From positions 1-64,000 of the forward strand of contig JAQUWD010000001.1 in the NCBI GenBank assembly GCA_028693055.1: a stretch of 64,000 bases of DNA, given 5' to 3'. The position numbers and the translations under genes were made by a program. Positions 49,684 to 58,970 of this stretch are shown one piece after another. The notes under the pieces are model-generated. The model saw only the letters and a program-made list of their open reading frames with translations, had not been told where the DNA came from and did not search any database. Numbering within the stretch: the first letter of the stretch is position 1; every line of letters begins with the position of its first letter. This DNA is from Eubacteriales bacterium (GTDB taxonomy: Bacteria > Bacillota > Clostridia > Christensenellales > Aristaeellaceae).

Positions 49684-51485
49684 TTGATGATCCTCCTCTC
49701 ATTTCTAACCCGCTCATAAACCGCTCGCATGAGCTGACGGATGTTAAAAATTTGGTCGCGGTCTGTCTGAGCGTAAGCGGAGGCCACCTCGATCTGATAG
49801 CTTTCATTGGATAGGTTCAGTTTATGAACCGACTCCTGCAATTGATCGTTTAACGCTTCAATGCGGCTTTCCGTGCAATCGGGGAATAGGCAGAGGAAGC
49901 TTCCGGCGCCATTGTAGCCGATAAAGCCCATATCGTTTCCAATCTGCTTCAGCAGACTAGAAATCTGCTGCAAAACCGCGTCGCCCACCGCAAAGCCCTG
50001 CTCCTGACTGAGCATATCCAAATTGTTAATGCGCACCACGGCACAGCAGAAGCGGTCGTTGAGGATATGATCCGCGTATTTGGCAATTTCCTGATCGCAG
50101 CCCACCCGGTTGGGTAAACCGGTTTTATGGTCGTTATAAATCATATAATGGAGGATATCCTCACCGCGACCCAAGATCACCGTTCCGATACAGCCGAACA
50201 CGAAGAACACAAAAATCGCCAGCAGTAAATACAGCTGAATATTGATTCCCTCGGAAACCTTGATGTTGGATAGAACCTGAATATTTTGCATAGCCAAATA
50301 GCCGTTGAATTCCTCGCAGGTGTCGTTGAGGATCGGGTAAAGGGTTTCCAGCAGCGCGCCGGTACCCTGAATGGAGGCTGCCAGATAATCGTTGGTGGTG
50401 GAGGCTGCGTCGTCGAAAATTTTCAGCAGGTCTTGGGTGCGCTCCATATTCAGCTTGGTATCAATCAGCGACAGCTCATAGTCAATCCGCTCGTAAAGCA
50501 GCTTGTCGTAGGTTGTTTCATTGCTGCTGCGCACGTCGTCATTGTAGCCGTATACGTTAGGCAGGACGTTTGTGGCGATGGTGCTGTTGTTATCGGTAGC
50601 GACGCTGTTGGACTCTTGAATTTTTGCCGTTAGCTTATCGCCAAAGCTTTGAATAATATGGTCGATATAGGTTAATTGCTCTTCAATATTTGTTGTTTGC
50701 AGATCATAGTCCGCCAGCCGTTCTCGATAGGTTTTTGCTAGAACGTCCGCATTTTGGCTCAGGGCGTTATCAAGCGTCATGGCATATAGATAGGGAATAC
50801 AATTCTCATAGACATATTCATAAATCGCATATAAGTCGGAAAAGCAGTAGCCTGTTTTCGCCGAGCGAAAATCCGGATATAGGTCTTGCTTTCCATCCAA
50901 ATTGACCATAATATTCGTAACCGTATTCATAAACAAGTCAATTTTCTGGATATAGTCGTAATCGGACTGAGCCACCACATCCATGTTATTGGGCAAAGAT
51001 GCGACGCTAACATATTTCTCCACATAGCTGGTCACATATTCATCGATAAGATAGCTCAGCACCATCTTGGCGGTATCGGCGTCGGAGGAGGAATCAGCCA
51101 CATAAAAAACCTTATAATCCGTGGGATGATAGATATATTCATCCCCATCCTGAAGGATGGCCTCCTTGCGCGTCAGCTCATCCTCCGAAATGACAGGGGC
51201 GGTGGCGCAGCTGCTGCGAATGCTTTCCGTGCTGGAGTCCCATCCCAGCTTTTCCCGAATGCGGTTAATAATATTGCTGGAGTAGATTTCCGTAGGATCG
51301 ATTTCCGTACCGTCAGGGCGAAGGCCATCCACCGCGCCTGCATTGGTATAACGAATCGTAATGCTTGCCGTATATGTCTGGTTGGAGGCGGCGTAAAAAT
51401 AAAACAAAGCGCTGCCCACCAAAATAACCAACGCGATCAGGTAACGCCAGCGCTTCAAATAGCGGAAAAGTTGGAATTGCTGCAT
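49680..51485 (-). CDS. Wzz/PCP-like membrane protein with C-terminal degenerate GGDEF domain
   Basis: N-terminal TM + periplasmic-type region (YTASITIRYTNAGAVDG), second TM, then HKTGLPNRVGCDQEI...INNLDMLSQEQGFAVGDAVLQQIS...GYNGAGSFLCLFPD. Confidence 0.78.
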   Translation of the reverse strand: MQQFQLFRYLKRWRYLIALVILVGSALFYFYAASNQTYTASITIRYTNAGAVDGLRPDGTEIDPTEIYSSNIINRIREKLGWDSSTESIRSSCATAPVISEDELTRKEAILQDGDEYIYHPTDYKVFYVADSSSDADTAKMVLSYLIDEYVTSYVEKYVSVASLPNNMDVVAQSDYDYIQKIDLFMNTVTNIMVNLDGKQDLYPDFRSAKTGYCFSDLYAIYEYVYENCIPYLYAMTLDNALSQNADVLAKTYRERLADYDLQTTNIEEQLTYIDHIIQSFGDKLTAKIQESNSVATDNNSTIATNVLPNVYGYNDDVRSSNETTYDKLLYERIDYELSLIDTKLNMERTQDLLKIFDDAASTTNDYLAASIQGTGALLETLYPILNDTCEEFNGYLAMQNIQVLSNIKVSEGINIQLYLLLAIFVFFVFGCIGTVILGRGEDILHYMIYNDHKTGLPNRVGCDQEIAKYADHILNDRFCCAVVRINNLDMLSQEQGFAVGDAVLQQISSLLKQIGNDMGFIGYNGAGSFLCLFPDCTESRIEALNDQLQESVHKLNLSNESYQIEVASAYAQTDRDQIFNIRQLMRAVYERVRNERRIIK

Positions 51486-51486
51486 A

Positions 51487-52815
51487 CTACAAAACCTCCG
51501 TTTTGCTTCTGTTAAATTCCCGCCTGCCCACGATCAGCCACAGCAGCAGATAGAAAACGGCGCAAATCACGAAGTTTATTTTGATATTCAGCTTATCCGA
51601 TGTGGATACCCCTAGCAAACGGTATGTAATGGGCGCTTTGTATTTATAATCTAAATATTCTGCGTCCACCCGAATGATGAGGTCGGTAAGTTCCGAAATT
51701 TTGGTTTCTAGGCTGTCAACCATCTTCTCGGTAGTAGCTAGCGCGCTTGCAGAGGGGGTTTGGGATACATCCACATTATTCGCAATTTCCTTGATGCGGT
51801 TGATCGCCAGACGGGTGTTAGCCGCCTGCGTATTCCAGTTCTGCGCCAGAAGTGCGATATCGTCAATGCCCGTCTTGGTCATCGACATATAAAACTCGCC
51901 GTTCTCATCATAGGTTGGCACCATGACAACGGCTGTTTGCAGAATATTATATTGAGCGATCGCTTCAGCATAGGCGCCATAATATTGAAACTGTTTTTGA
52001 TAATCGTCGGATTTTGAGTAGATCTGGTAATTAAGCTTCGCCAAATAAGCGGCAGCCTGTTTGACGACGCCGGTCTGCTTAATATAGGAATCCAGCGCAG
52101 GCAAATCAATCGTAACCAACTGATTGACCCGATCCTTGATATCTACATAGGTCTGGCCAGTGCTATCGGAACGGAAGGATTTTAAATCTGCGCTACGGCT
52201 GTTGACAAAGCGCTGTATGATAGCTAAACGTATGGTCAAATAATCCACCAGCTCTGGGTATTCCAAAGCGTCGCTATCTAAAAAGTCAGTGAAAAGATTG
52301 CCGGTATCACCGATGTACTGATTAAAAAAATCAGCCGTATAGGCCTGACAAAGAAGCCCTAGCAAAGAGAAGGGATCCGTGTGGATATCCATGCCATACA
52401 AATTGGCTGTTAAAATATATTCGGTAGAAATATAGTCTCCTATTCCTGAGCCGCTAGAGCGTAAAGAGAGATGATTTCTCAACTCGTGAGGCGTAATATC
52501 GCCAAAATCGGAGGAGTCGATCACGGAGCTTAACAAATCCTCCGAAATGACCTCATACATATTCAGCCGTGTTTTATTGGGCGCCATGCCTTTATTGGCT
52601 TCTTCATAATTCAGCGAAATCCTTACCATAGCCGTATCTTTATTGCGCATATAGGACGCGCCGCATAGCAACACGCACAACGCCATCGTAATCAGCGTTA
52701 GGCGTATAAAGTATTTCTTAATCAGGCGTACTCGAAAGCTTTGGTTTCCATTGCCGGTCTTGGTCTCACGGGCTGCGCCGGCAGACTTGTGTTTGCCGCC
52801 CGATGCATTCTTCAT
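51487..52815 (-). CDS. Wzz/PCP-like chain-length/secretion protein
   Basis: N- and C-terminal TM helices flanking a large extracytoplasmic domain; TAMVRISLNYEEANKGMAPNKTRLNMYEVISEDLLSSVI. Confidence 0.65.
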   Translation of the reverse strand: MKNASGGKHKSAGAARETKTGNGNQSFRVRLIKKYFIRLTLITMALCVLLCGASYMRNKDTAMVRISLNYEEANKGMAPNKTRLNMYEVISEDLLSSVIDSSDFGDITPHELRNHLSLRSSGSGIGDYISTEYILTANLYGMDIHTDPFSLLGLLCQAYTADFFNQYIGDTGNLFTDFLDSDALEYPELVDYLTIRLAIIQRFVNSRSADLKSFRSDSTGQTYVDIKDRVNQLVTIDLPALDSYIKQTGVVKQAAAYLAKLNYQIYSKSDDYQKQFQYYGAYAEAIAQYNILQTAVVMVPTYDENGEFYMSMTKTGIDDIALLAQNWNTQAANTRLAINRIKEIANNVDVSQTPSASALATTEKMVDSLETKISELTDLIIRVDAEYLDYKYKAPITYRLLGVSTSDKLNIKINFVICAVFYLLLWLIVGRREFNRSKTEVL

Positions 52816-52842
52816 TAGCGTGTACCGAAGTCCTTTCGAAGA

Positions 52843-54141
52843 TTACGTTTTGATTATAACATTATTAAGCACCGCTTGCAACTTATCATCATTCTGCTGA
52901 TGAAAATACTGTGCGCAAGCCAGCGGCACAAGACGATAAATAAAAGCCGAGTGATAGTAATAAATGGTATTATCAGTAAAGTAGGTAAAAAACATATAAA
53001 TGGAAAGAAGCACATACATTTCAGCAGCGAAAAAGCCGTGACGCTCCAAAAGCCACCGGGGACGGACGTACAGCTCATAAAGCAACCATAGAAAGTAGCC
53101 CCAAAAGCCCAGCTCGATATACTGTCGCAATAGATCGTTATGGATGGCCGTGATGCCGCTGATTCCATCAATGCCGGCGTCCTTCAGCGAAACGAGCAGC
53201 GTGTATAGATAATTCAGACCGTTTCCCCTATAAGTGGGCGTTAGCTCGTAATAATCCGAAATAAAATGGTACAGCCCCGTTCGGCTCATGGTATCGATAT
53301 TGAAGGTTTCGGTGAACCAGTCGAACAGCCCATATTTGATGGTAAACAGATACGCCCAGCAAACAATGATAAACCCAACGCAAAAGCGAATCATGGCTTT
53401 GTTGCGCTTGTTAGGCTTGCGATGCGAAATATAGAAATGATAAGCCAGCGCCAAAATCACGCCGATCAGACCAATGCGCTTAAAGCCCATAAAGAAGCCA
53501 AGCAGCGAAAGGAAAATGCACAGCTTCCGCCGAGGCTCGTCCTTTGGCGCGGCAATATAGAAAATAACATAGGAGCCAAAGGCGAAGGTCAGGTCGTGAA
53601 CCTCCATATAGCGCATCGCGCCGCTGGCGTCTCCCAAAGAGGTAAGAAAATAAATAAAGGAGCTGATAAAGCCGCCTATGCCATAGGTGGCTATCATTTT
53701 TAGGAAGATCACAAAATAAGCGAGGGACATGGAATACAACGTATAGCGCAATGTAGCCCGCTTTAAAATATAGAGTCCGCCAATAACTGCAAAGATATTG
53801 ATTGCCTGAATCAGAACCTTGTCCGACCCTGCCAAGATATATTCCAAGCTGGCCATATCGTAAATCCAAATCATTAAAGAAATGGAAATGACAAGGACCA
53901 CCGATAAGGTGAGCATCATGAAGAATTCCAGAAGGTAGCGGGTATTTTTGATGTCATAATTGATTAGGAAATGGAAAAAAGCCATTACGCAAAAAACGAT
54001 GCCCGTACCCTTTAGCATCCTTGGAAAGCCGCGCAGATCTCCCAGAAAATTGAGGGTCATCAGCACGATATAAGTAGCGCTCCAAAAAAAGCTCTTCAGC
54101 TTTTGACGCGCCTCCTGCCGAAACGGCGCATTAGCCTGCAA
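52843..54141 (-). CDS. wzy: O-antigen ligase/polymerase-like (Wzy) multi-TM protein
   Basis: About 10 TM segments, position in locus, AIHNDLLRQYIELGFWGYFLWLLY (Wzy/WaaL-like HND...E.G..G). Confidence 0.8.
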   Translation of the reverse strand: MQANAPFRQEARQKLKSFFWSATYIVLMTLNFLGDLRGFPRMLKGTGIVFCVMAFFHFLINYDIKNTRYLLEFFMMLTLSVVLVISISLMIWIYDMASLEYILAGSDKVLIQAINIFAVIGGLYILKRATLRYTLYSMSLAYFVIFLKMIATYGIGGFISSFIYFLTSLGDASGAMRYMEVHDLTFAFGSYVIFYIAAPKDEPRRKLCIFLSLLGFFMGFKRIGLIGVILALAYHFYISHRKPNKRNKAMIRFCVGFIIVCWAYLFTIKYGLFDWFTETFNIDTMSRTGLYHFISDYYELTPTYRGNGLNYLYTLLVSLKDAGIDGISGITAIHNDLLRQYIELGFWGYFLWLLYELYVRPRWLLERHGFFAAEMYVLLSIYMFFTYFTDNTIYYYHSAFIYRLVPLACAQYFHQQNDDKLQAVLNNVIIKT

Positions 54142-55687
54142 TCGGTTTGCCTCCCTTTCCTCCGCGCTTTAGCCGGGAAAGCAGCCTTTGAAGAAACCAC
54201 AACAGGTAGCGCTGCTCCTTTGTTCCTAAAAAGCCAAGCATAGCTAGGGCGCAGGATAGGACGATAGCCGCCAGCCAGCGGAGAAGTAACGCCAATAAAA
54301 CGTTGCTGACTACCAATACACTGCCAAACCAGCGAATCAGCAGCATACCCAGGGCAAAGAGCCCCAGCATGCGCGCAAACAGCAAATAGTAGCCCGTAGC
54401 GGAACGGTGAAGCCTTCTGCGGTATAAAAGCAGAATTTTAAGCGCGATCTGCACAACATGGGTGCAGGTAGTACCAATGAACACACCCAGCATACCCAGC
54501 TTCAACCCCAGCACGATGGACACGATCAGGTTAATGGTGCTGCCTAGGATGGAAATATTTTTGTCAATCCTAAAAAGATTGGCGGCAGAAACGGTTTCCA
54601 AAAGCGGATTGCGCGCGGCAACCAAGAAAAAATTGACGACCAGCACAAAGACCACCAGATCGGACAGCACAAAGCTAGCGTCATACCAAAGCCCGCCGAT
54701 AAACAAGGAAAGGGTGCCATATAGGCATAGGGAGCAGATGAGCGTGGGAATAAAAACCAAATAGGTTAAGCGCCGAAGCACCTCGTCGCATTTGTCATCA
54801 GATTCGCTGGTGAGCATATTGCCGATGCTGCCTTTGGAAGCAAAGACGATTTGGTCCAGCAGGTTGCGAACCGCGCTAATGATCAGTTGATAATTGGAGT
54901 AGTAGCCTACTGTGGTGGTGCTGTCCAGCATCGAAATCAAGACGTTGTCCGTAGAATTGGTAATCTTGCCGGACAGCGCGCCAATGAAAACGAATTTCAC
55001 ATTGGAAAGCACCTCTCGCCGACCTTCGGGCTCCAAGCTTTCGGCATGCTCTCGCAAAAAAGGATACTCTTTTGTAGCCGAGTGGGATATGAGGAGGTTA
55101 ATCGCAAGCGTGCATGCGATCTGTACACACAGGTACGCCACGAAATTATTGGTTTTTAACAGCAAGATAACCGCCGCCGCCGCATAGCCGACGCGACAAA
55201 GGGTATTGATCCAAGCAACCTTATAGGATTTTTGATCAGCGGTTAAAAGAATGGCCTTATAGGAAAAAAGATAGGAAACCGCCGCTTGAAAAACGAAGAG
55301 CAGGTAAATAAAGCGCAGATAGCTTTCATCCATCCCCGTATCCGTAACGGTGAGCTGGATAAAGGGCATAGTGATCAGCCCAATCGCCATGATTGCCAAC
55401 GCGATCATCCGATAGGCGGTTTTAAACAGCTTCATGAGCTGCTTGAGCCGAGGAATATCGTTTTGCGCCAAGGGCTGGTAGAGGTGAAAGGTGATGGCGC
55501 GGCCCACGCCCAGCTCTGCCAAGCTCAACAGGGCTATCAGCTCGGTAAACACACTATTGACGCCAAGGATCGTTACGCCAAGGGTATGTACCATAACGGT
55601 GCGGGTCGCAAAGCTAACGGCAATGTTGATCAGCTGCTGCAGCTCGCCAAACAAGAGGTTCTTAAAGCTTTTTTGGGTACGGTTCAT
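54131..55687 (-). CDS. wzx: Polysaccharide flippase (Wzx/MATE-like)
   Basis: TVMVHTLGVTILGVNSVFTELIALLSLAELGVGRAI; ~12-14 TM. Confidence 0.9.
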   Translation of the reverse strand: MNRTQKSFKNLLFGELQQLINIAVSFATRTVMVHTLGVTILGVNSVFTELIALLSLAELGVGRAITFHLYQPLAQNDIPRLKQLMKLFKTAYRMIALAIMAIGLITMPFIQLTVTDTGMDESYLRFIYLLFVFQAAVSYLFSYKAILLTADQKSYKVAWINTLCRVGYAAAAVILLLKTNNFVAYLCVQIACTLAINLLISHSATKEYPFLREHAESLEPEGRREVLSNVKFVFIGALSGKITNSTDNVLISMLDSTTTVGYYSNYQLIISAVRNLLDQIVFASKGSIGNMLTSESDDKCDEVLRRLTYLVFIPTLICSLCLYGTLSLFIGGLWYDASFVLSDLVVFVLVVNFFLVAARNPLLETVSAANLFRIDKNISILGSTINLIVSIVLGLKLGMLGVFIGTTCTHVVQIALKILLLYRRRLHRSATGYYLLFARMLGLFALGMLLIRWFGSVLVVSNVLLALLLRWLAAIVLSCALAMLGFLGTKEQRYLLWFLQRLLSRLKRGGKGGKPIAG

Positions 55688-55691
55688 AAAA

Positions 55692-56603
55692 TCAGCCCTT
55701 GCTGCTTACGCGTTTTTGGTGGGTTTGAAGGCGCTTTTTCAGTTCCGCGCGGTCGACAAAAGGAACGGTGACTAGCACGAAAACGGAGCGCAGCACGTAG
55801 GAGCACGCCCGCAGGTATTCCTTTGCTCCCTTACAATGCCGGGCGACGCCAAGATATAAATGAGAGCGCGCCAAGGGATGAGCCCGATAGTCTGCTTTGT
55901 ATTTTTCGTATACCTGTAGCAGCCCCCTATACCCTCGGCGGCTGCCCTTGGAGATTTGCTCCCCATCATGGACCCAATGCTCAAAAAGATACTCGTCCGC
56001 GCCCACGCAATGGAAACGGCGGGAAATGCGAAGCCACATTTCATAATCCTGCCGGGAGACCTGCTGTATATCAAAGGAACCGCAGGCTTCGATGGCCTTG
56101 CGGGCGATCAACGCCTGAGAGGTGGTACCGATATAATCCCCGTAAAGCAGGTCTTCAAAATCCACGCTTGTCAGAAAGGCCGCGCTCATGTTATAGGGCT
56201 TGCGAACTGTCGTGCCGTCCGGGTTTTTCCTGCAAGCCCAGCCTTTGCAGTAGATTAACCCAACGGACGGGTCGATTAGCTCGGCTTGCTTTTCCAGCTT
56301 TTGCGGAAGCCAAAGATCATCATCGTCGATAAAGGCAAGCCAGCTTCCTTGGGACAGCGCAACGCCATCGTTGCGGGAGCGCTGTGCCCCGCTGTTTTTT
56401 TCATGAGCCAGATACTTCACAGCAGGATAAGCCTGAAGCCCGGCGGCAAGCTCAACCGGCAGGGGCGAGGACGCGCCGTTATCGTCTACTACGATGATTT
56501 CAGTGGGCGAATAGGTCTGTGCCAGAACGGATTTGAGGCAGCGCTCCACCATGGAAAACGACCGACCATAGGTGGTGATAATAATACTGATCAACTCATT
56601 CAT
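55692..56603 (-). CDS. Glycosyltransferase family 2
   Basis: ISIIITTYGRSFSMVERCLKSVLAQTYSPTEIIVVDDNG; AFIDDDDLWLPQKL. Confidence 0.93.
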   Translation of the reverse strand: MNELISIIITTYGRSFSMVERCLKSVLAQTYSPTEIIVVDDNGASSPLPVELAAGLQAYPAVKYLAHEKNSGAQRSRNDGVALSQGSWLAFIDDDDLWLPQKLEKQAELIDPSVGLIYCKGWACRKNPDGTTVRKPYNMSAAFLTSVDFEDLLYGDYIGTTSQALIARKAIEACGSFDIQQVSRQDYEMWLRISRRFHCVGADEYLFEHWVHDGEQISKGSRRGYRGLLQVYEKYKADYRAHPLARSHLYLGVARHCKGAKEYLRACSYVLRSVFVLVTVPFVDRAELKKRLQTHQKRVSSKG

Positions 56604-57738
56604 GAGCGTCACCTGCCAACATCGCCTTATATTTTTCCAGCATGGTTCGGGCAATGGGCAACCACATAAAACGCTCCCGAATCAATCGCGCGCCGTTTTC
56701 TCCCATAGCTGGGAAGCGATCGGACAACACCTCAATAATTCGGTCAGCCCATTTTTCTTCGTCAAGCTCCAAGGCAAAGCCCGTTACGCCGTTTTCAATC
56801 AGCATGGAAGCGCCGCCGTTTGGGGTGGTGATCGCTGGTACGGAGAAATACATGGCCTCCAGCAATACCATGCCGAAAATTTCATAATGAGAGGGCAGTA
56901 AAAATACATCCGCCGTTTGATAAAGCGCCTTTAATGCGCTTTGAGGAAGGGCTTTGCAGTAGCTAACGCGACCCTTTAACGCTTCGCCAAGGGGACGGAG
57001 ACGTTCGCCGTATGCAGAATCGGTCAACCTACCTACGATCACCAGCCTCGTTTTCGGCTCTTTTTCCATGACGTTAGCAGCCGTTTTCAGCAAAAATTCT
57101 ATATTCTTGGCAGCAGCAAGCTGTCCGATATAGAGCATATACTTCTGGTCGCCCTTGCTTTGCGCCAGCTCCTCCACCCAGGGATGGGGTTCTGCCTTTT
57201 CCAGCCGTTCCGCGTCCAGCCCCACACCTACAGGCGTAATATCCCGAAAGCCCTTGCTGCGCAAAAAGTCAGCCGCCTGTAGGCTCTTGGTAAAACAGGG
57301 GACGGCGGCAAGCCTTGCCCTGCGCAAAGCTAAAAACAACGCGTCAAAGACCCGGGCTCGCAGATTATAGCGTTTATTAAAGGCGCAGCCATAGGAGCCG
57401 TGATAGACCGTTACATTTTTCCGTCCGCTATGATACAAGCTCCAGCTTGTATACTGGTCATAGCCGTTGGTTTGGATGATATCATACTGGGGCAAAATAA
57501 CGGATAGAGAAGGAAACAAGCCGTTGTTCAGCACTCCGCGCCCATGAAGCCACAGGATGCGCGCCTTACCGCCTTGGCAAGGAAGCTCCTGCATATGGTC
57601 TGCTTCCTTACCGCAGTAATATACCACGTCGCAATCGTGTCCCAGCGCGGCAAAAGCCTTTGCCAAGCCCACCTCCTGCGCGTTATAGTTTTGTACGTTC
57701 ATCACATTGGGAAAGGTGCGAATGATTAAAATCTTCAT
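56596..57738 (-). CDS. Glycosyltransferase family 4
   Basis: YIGQLAAAKNIEFLLKTAANV; LPSHYEIFGMVLLEAMYFSVPAITTPNGGA. Confidence 0.93.
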   Translation of the reverse strand: MKILIIRTFPNVMNVQNYNAQEVGLAKAFAALGHDCDVVYYCGKEADHMQELPCQGGKARILWLHGRGVLNNGLFPSLSVILPQYDIIQTNGYDQYTSWSLYHSGRKNVTVYHGSYGCAFNKRYNLRARVFDALFLALRRARLAAVPCFTKSLQAADFLRSKGFRDITPVGVGLDAERLEKAEPHPWVEELAQSKGDQKYMLYIGQLAAAKNIEFLLKTAANVMEKEPKTRLVIVGRLTDSAYGERLRPLGEALKGRVSYCKALPQSALKALYQTADVFLLPSHYEIFGMVLLEAMYFSVPAITTPNGGASMLIENGVTGFALELDEEKWADRIIEVLSDRFPAMGENGARLIRERFMWLPIARTMLEKYKAMLAGDAHE

Positions 57739-58970
57739 AGGCTACGTCCTTGCTCTACGGACTCATACAGCCGCACGAGACGCTCGCCATAGGCTTGCGC
57801 GTCAAATTTGCTCTTGGCGGCGGCTACAGAAGCATCCGCCATGGCGGCGTACTCCGCGTCCGTCAACCCCGCGAAACGATGAAGCGCCTCCAGCAGCGAC
57901 TTTTCCTGGAAGGGTTCAAAGAGCAGCCCGGTCTTTCCGTCCTCCACCAGCTCGGGAATACCGCCGATGCGGGAGCCTAGCACGGGCTTGCCCATGCTCA
58001 TCGCTTCCATAATCGTATAGGGACAGTTTTCATACCATTCCGAGGGTACGATGACGGCTCGAGCGCTTGACAGCAAAGCGCCCATGCTTTCCTTATTCTG
58101 AAAGCCGACGAGACGAACCCGCCCCTCCATTCCGTTATCGCGAAGGAAGCCCGCGATCCATTCTCTTTCTTCCCCATCCCCCGCCAGCGTCAGCGTTTCC
58201 TCACAATGCGCAAAGGCGCGTACCAGCGTGCGCACGCCCTTTTCATGGGAAAGCCGCCCGAAATAGAGGAAGCCGCCCGAAGCGTCGCTTTGACGCTCAT
58301 ATCGGGTTCCCAGTGGCAGAAAGTTGGTCATCCGTATAACCGGCGACGTGGAAAAATGAGACGCTGTTAGCTTGTCGCATAGAAACTGCGAGGGAGCAAT
58401 GAACGCGTTGATTTGATCATAGCCGTGTCCCCTGCGAATATGACGAGCTTCCAACGCCGCCAGCAGACTTTTCAAGGTGGAATCCTTCACGCATTTTTGC
58501 TGAATGCAAGGCCTATAGCCGCCGCTTGAGCAGCGCTCGCAGATGCTTCCGTGGGAAAGCATGGTATAGTTGGGGCAAAGAGCAATCAAGTCGTGCATGG
58601 TGAAAACCATGGGAACATGATGCTCTTTCAATGCGTCCACAATCGAGAAGGTCAGGTGCCGATGCACCAAATTAAGGTGCGCCACATCCGGGTGCTCCTG
58701 TTCGATCAAGGCAGAGATACGCGCTTTGTTTTCCTTGGAATAAATCAACCGGGAAGCGCCCTTTATTTTCTGAATGGGCGATTGATTGCCGGAAAAATCC
58801 ACGTTATCGGCGAAAAACGCCGATTGTTCACAGGGAATATTACGCTCGTCCTTCATGGAAAACCAAATGACCTGGTGGCCCATGGCCTTTAGCAAATCTG
58901 CCAGCGCAAAGCAATAGCTTTCCGAACCGCCTCTTGGATAGAGAAACTTATTGATGAGCAGTACTTTCAT
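57735..58970 (-). CDS. Glycosyltransferase family 4
   Basis: LLINKFLYPRGGSESYCFALADLLKAMGHQVIWFSM; PSEWYENCPYTIMEAMSMGKPVLGSRIGG. Confidence 0.93.
   Translation of the reverse strand: MKVLLINKFLYPRGGSESYCFALADLLKAMGHQVIWFSMKDERNIPCEQSAFFADNVDFSGNQSPIQKIKGASRLIYSKENKARISALIEQEHPDVAHLNLVHRHLTFSIVDALKEHHVPMVFTMHDLIALCPNYTMLSHGSICERCSSGGYRPCIQQKCVKDSTLKSLLAALEARHIRRGHGYDQINAFIAPSQFLCDKLTASHFSTSPVIRMTNFLPLGTRYERQSDASGGFLYFGRLSHEKGVRTLVRAFAHCEETLTLAGDGEEREWIAGFLRDNGMEGRVRLVGFQNKESMGALLSSARAVIVPSEWYENCPYTIMEAMSMGKPVLGSRIGGIPELVEDGKTGLLFEPFQEKSLLEALHRFAGLTDAEYAAMADASVAAAKSKFDAQAYGERLVRLYESVEQGRSL

Noticed and set aside
49680-51485. Active diguanylate cyclase
   Set aside because: Motif reads NGAGS instead of GG(D/E)EF, so catalysis is unlikely.
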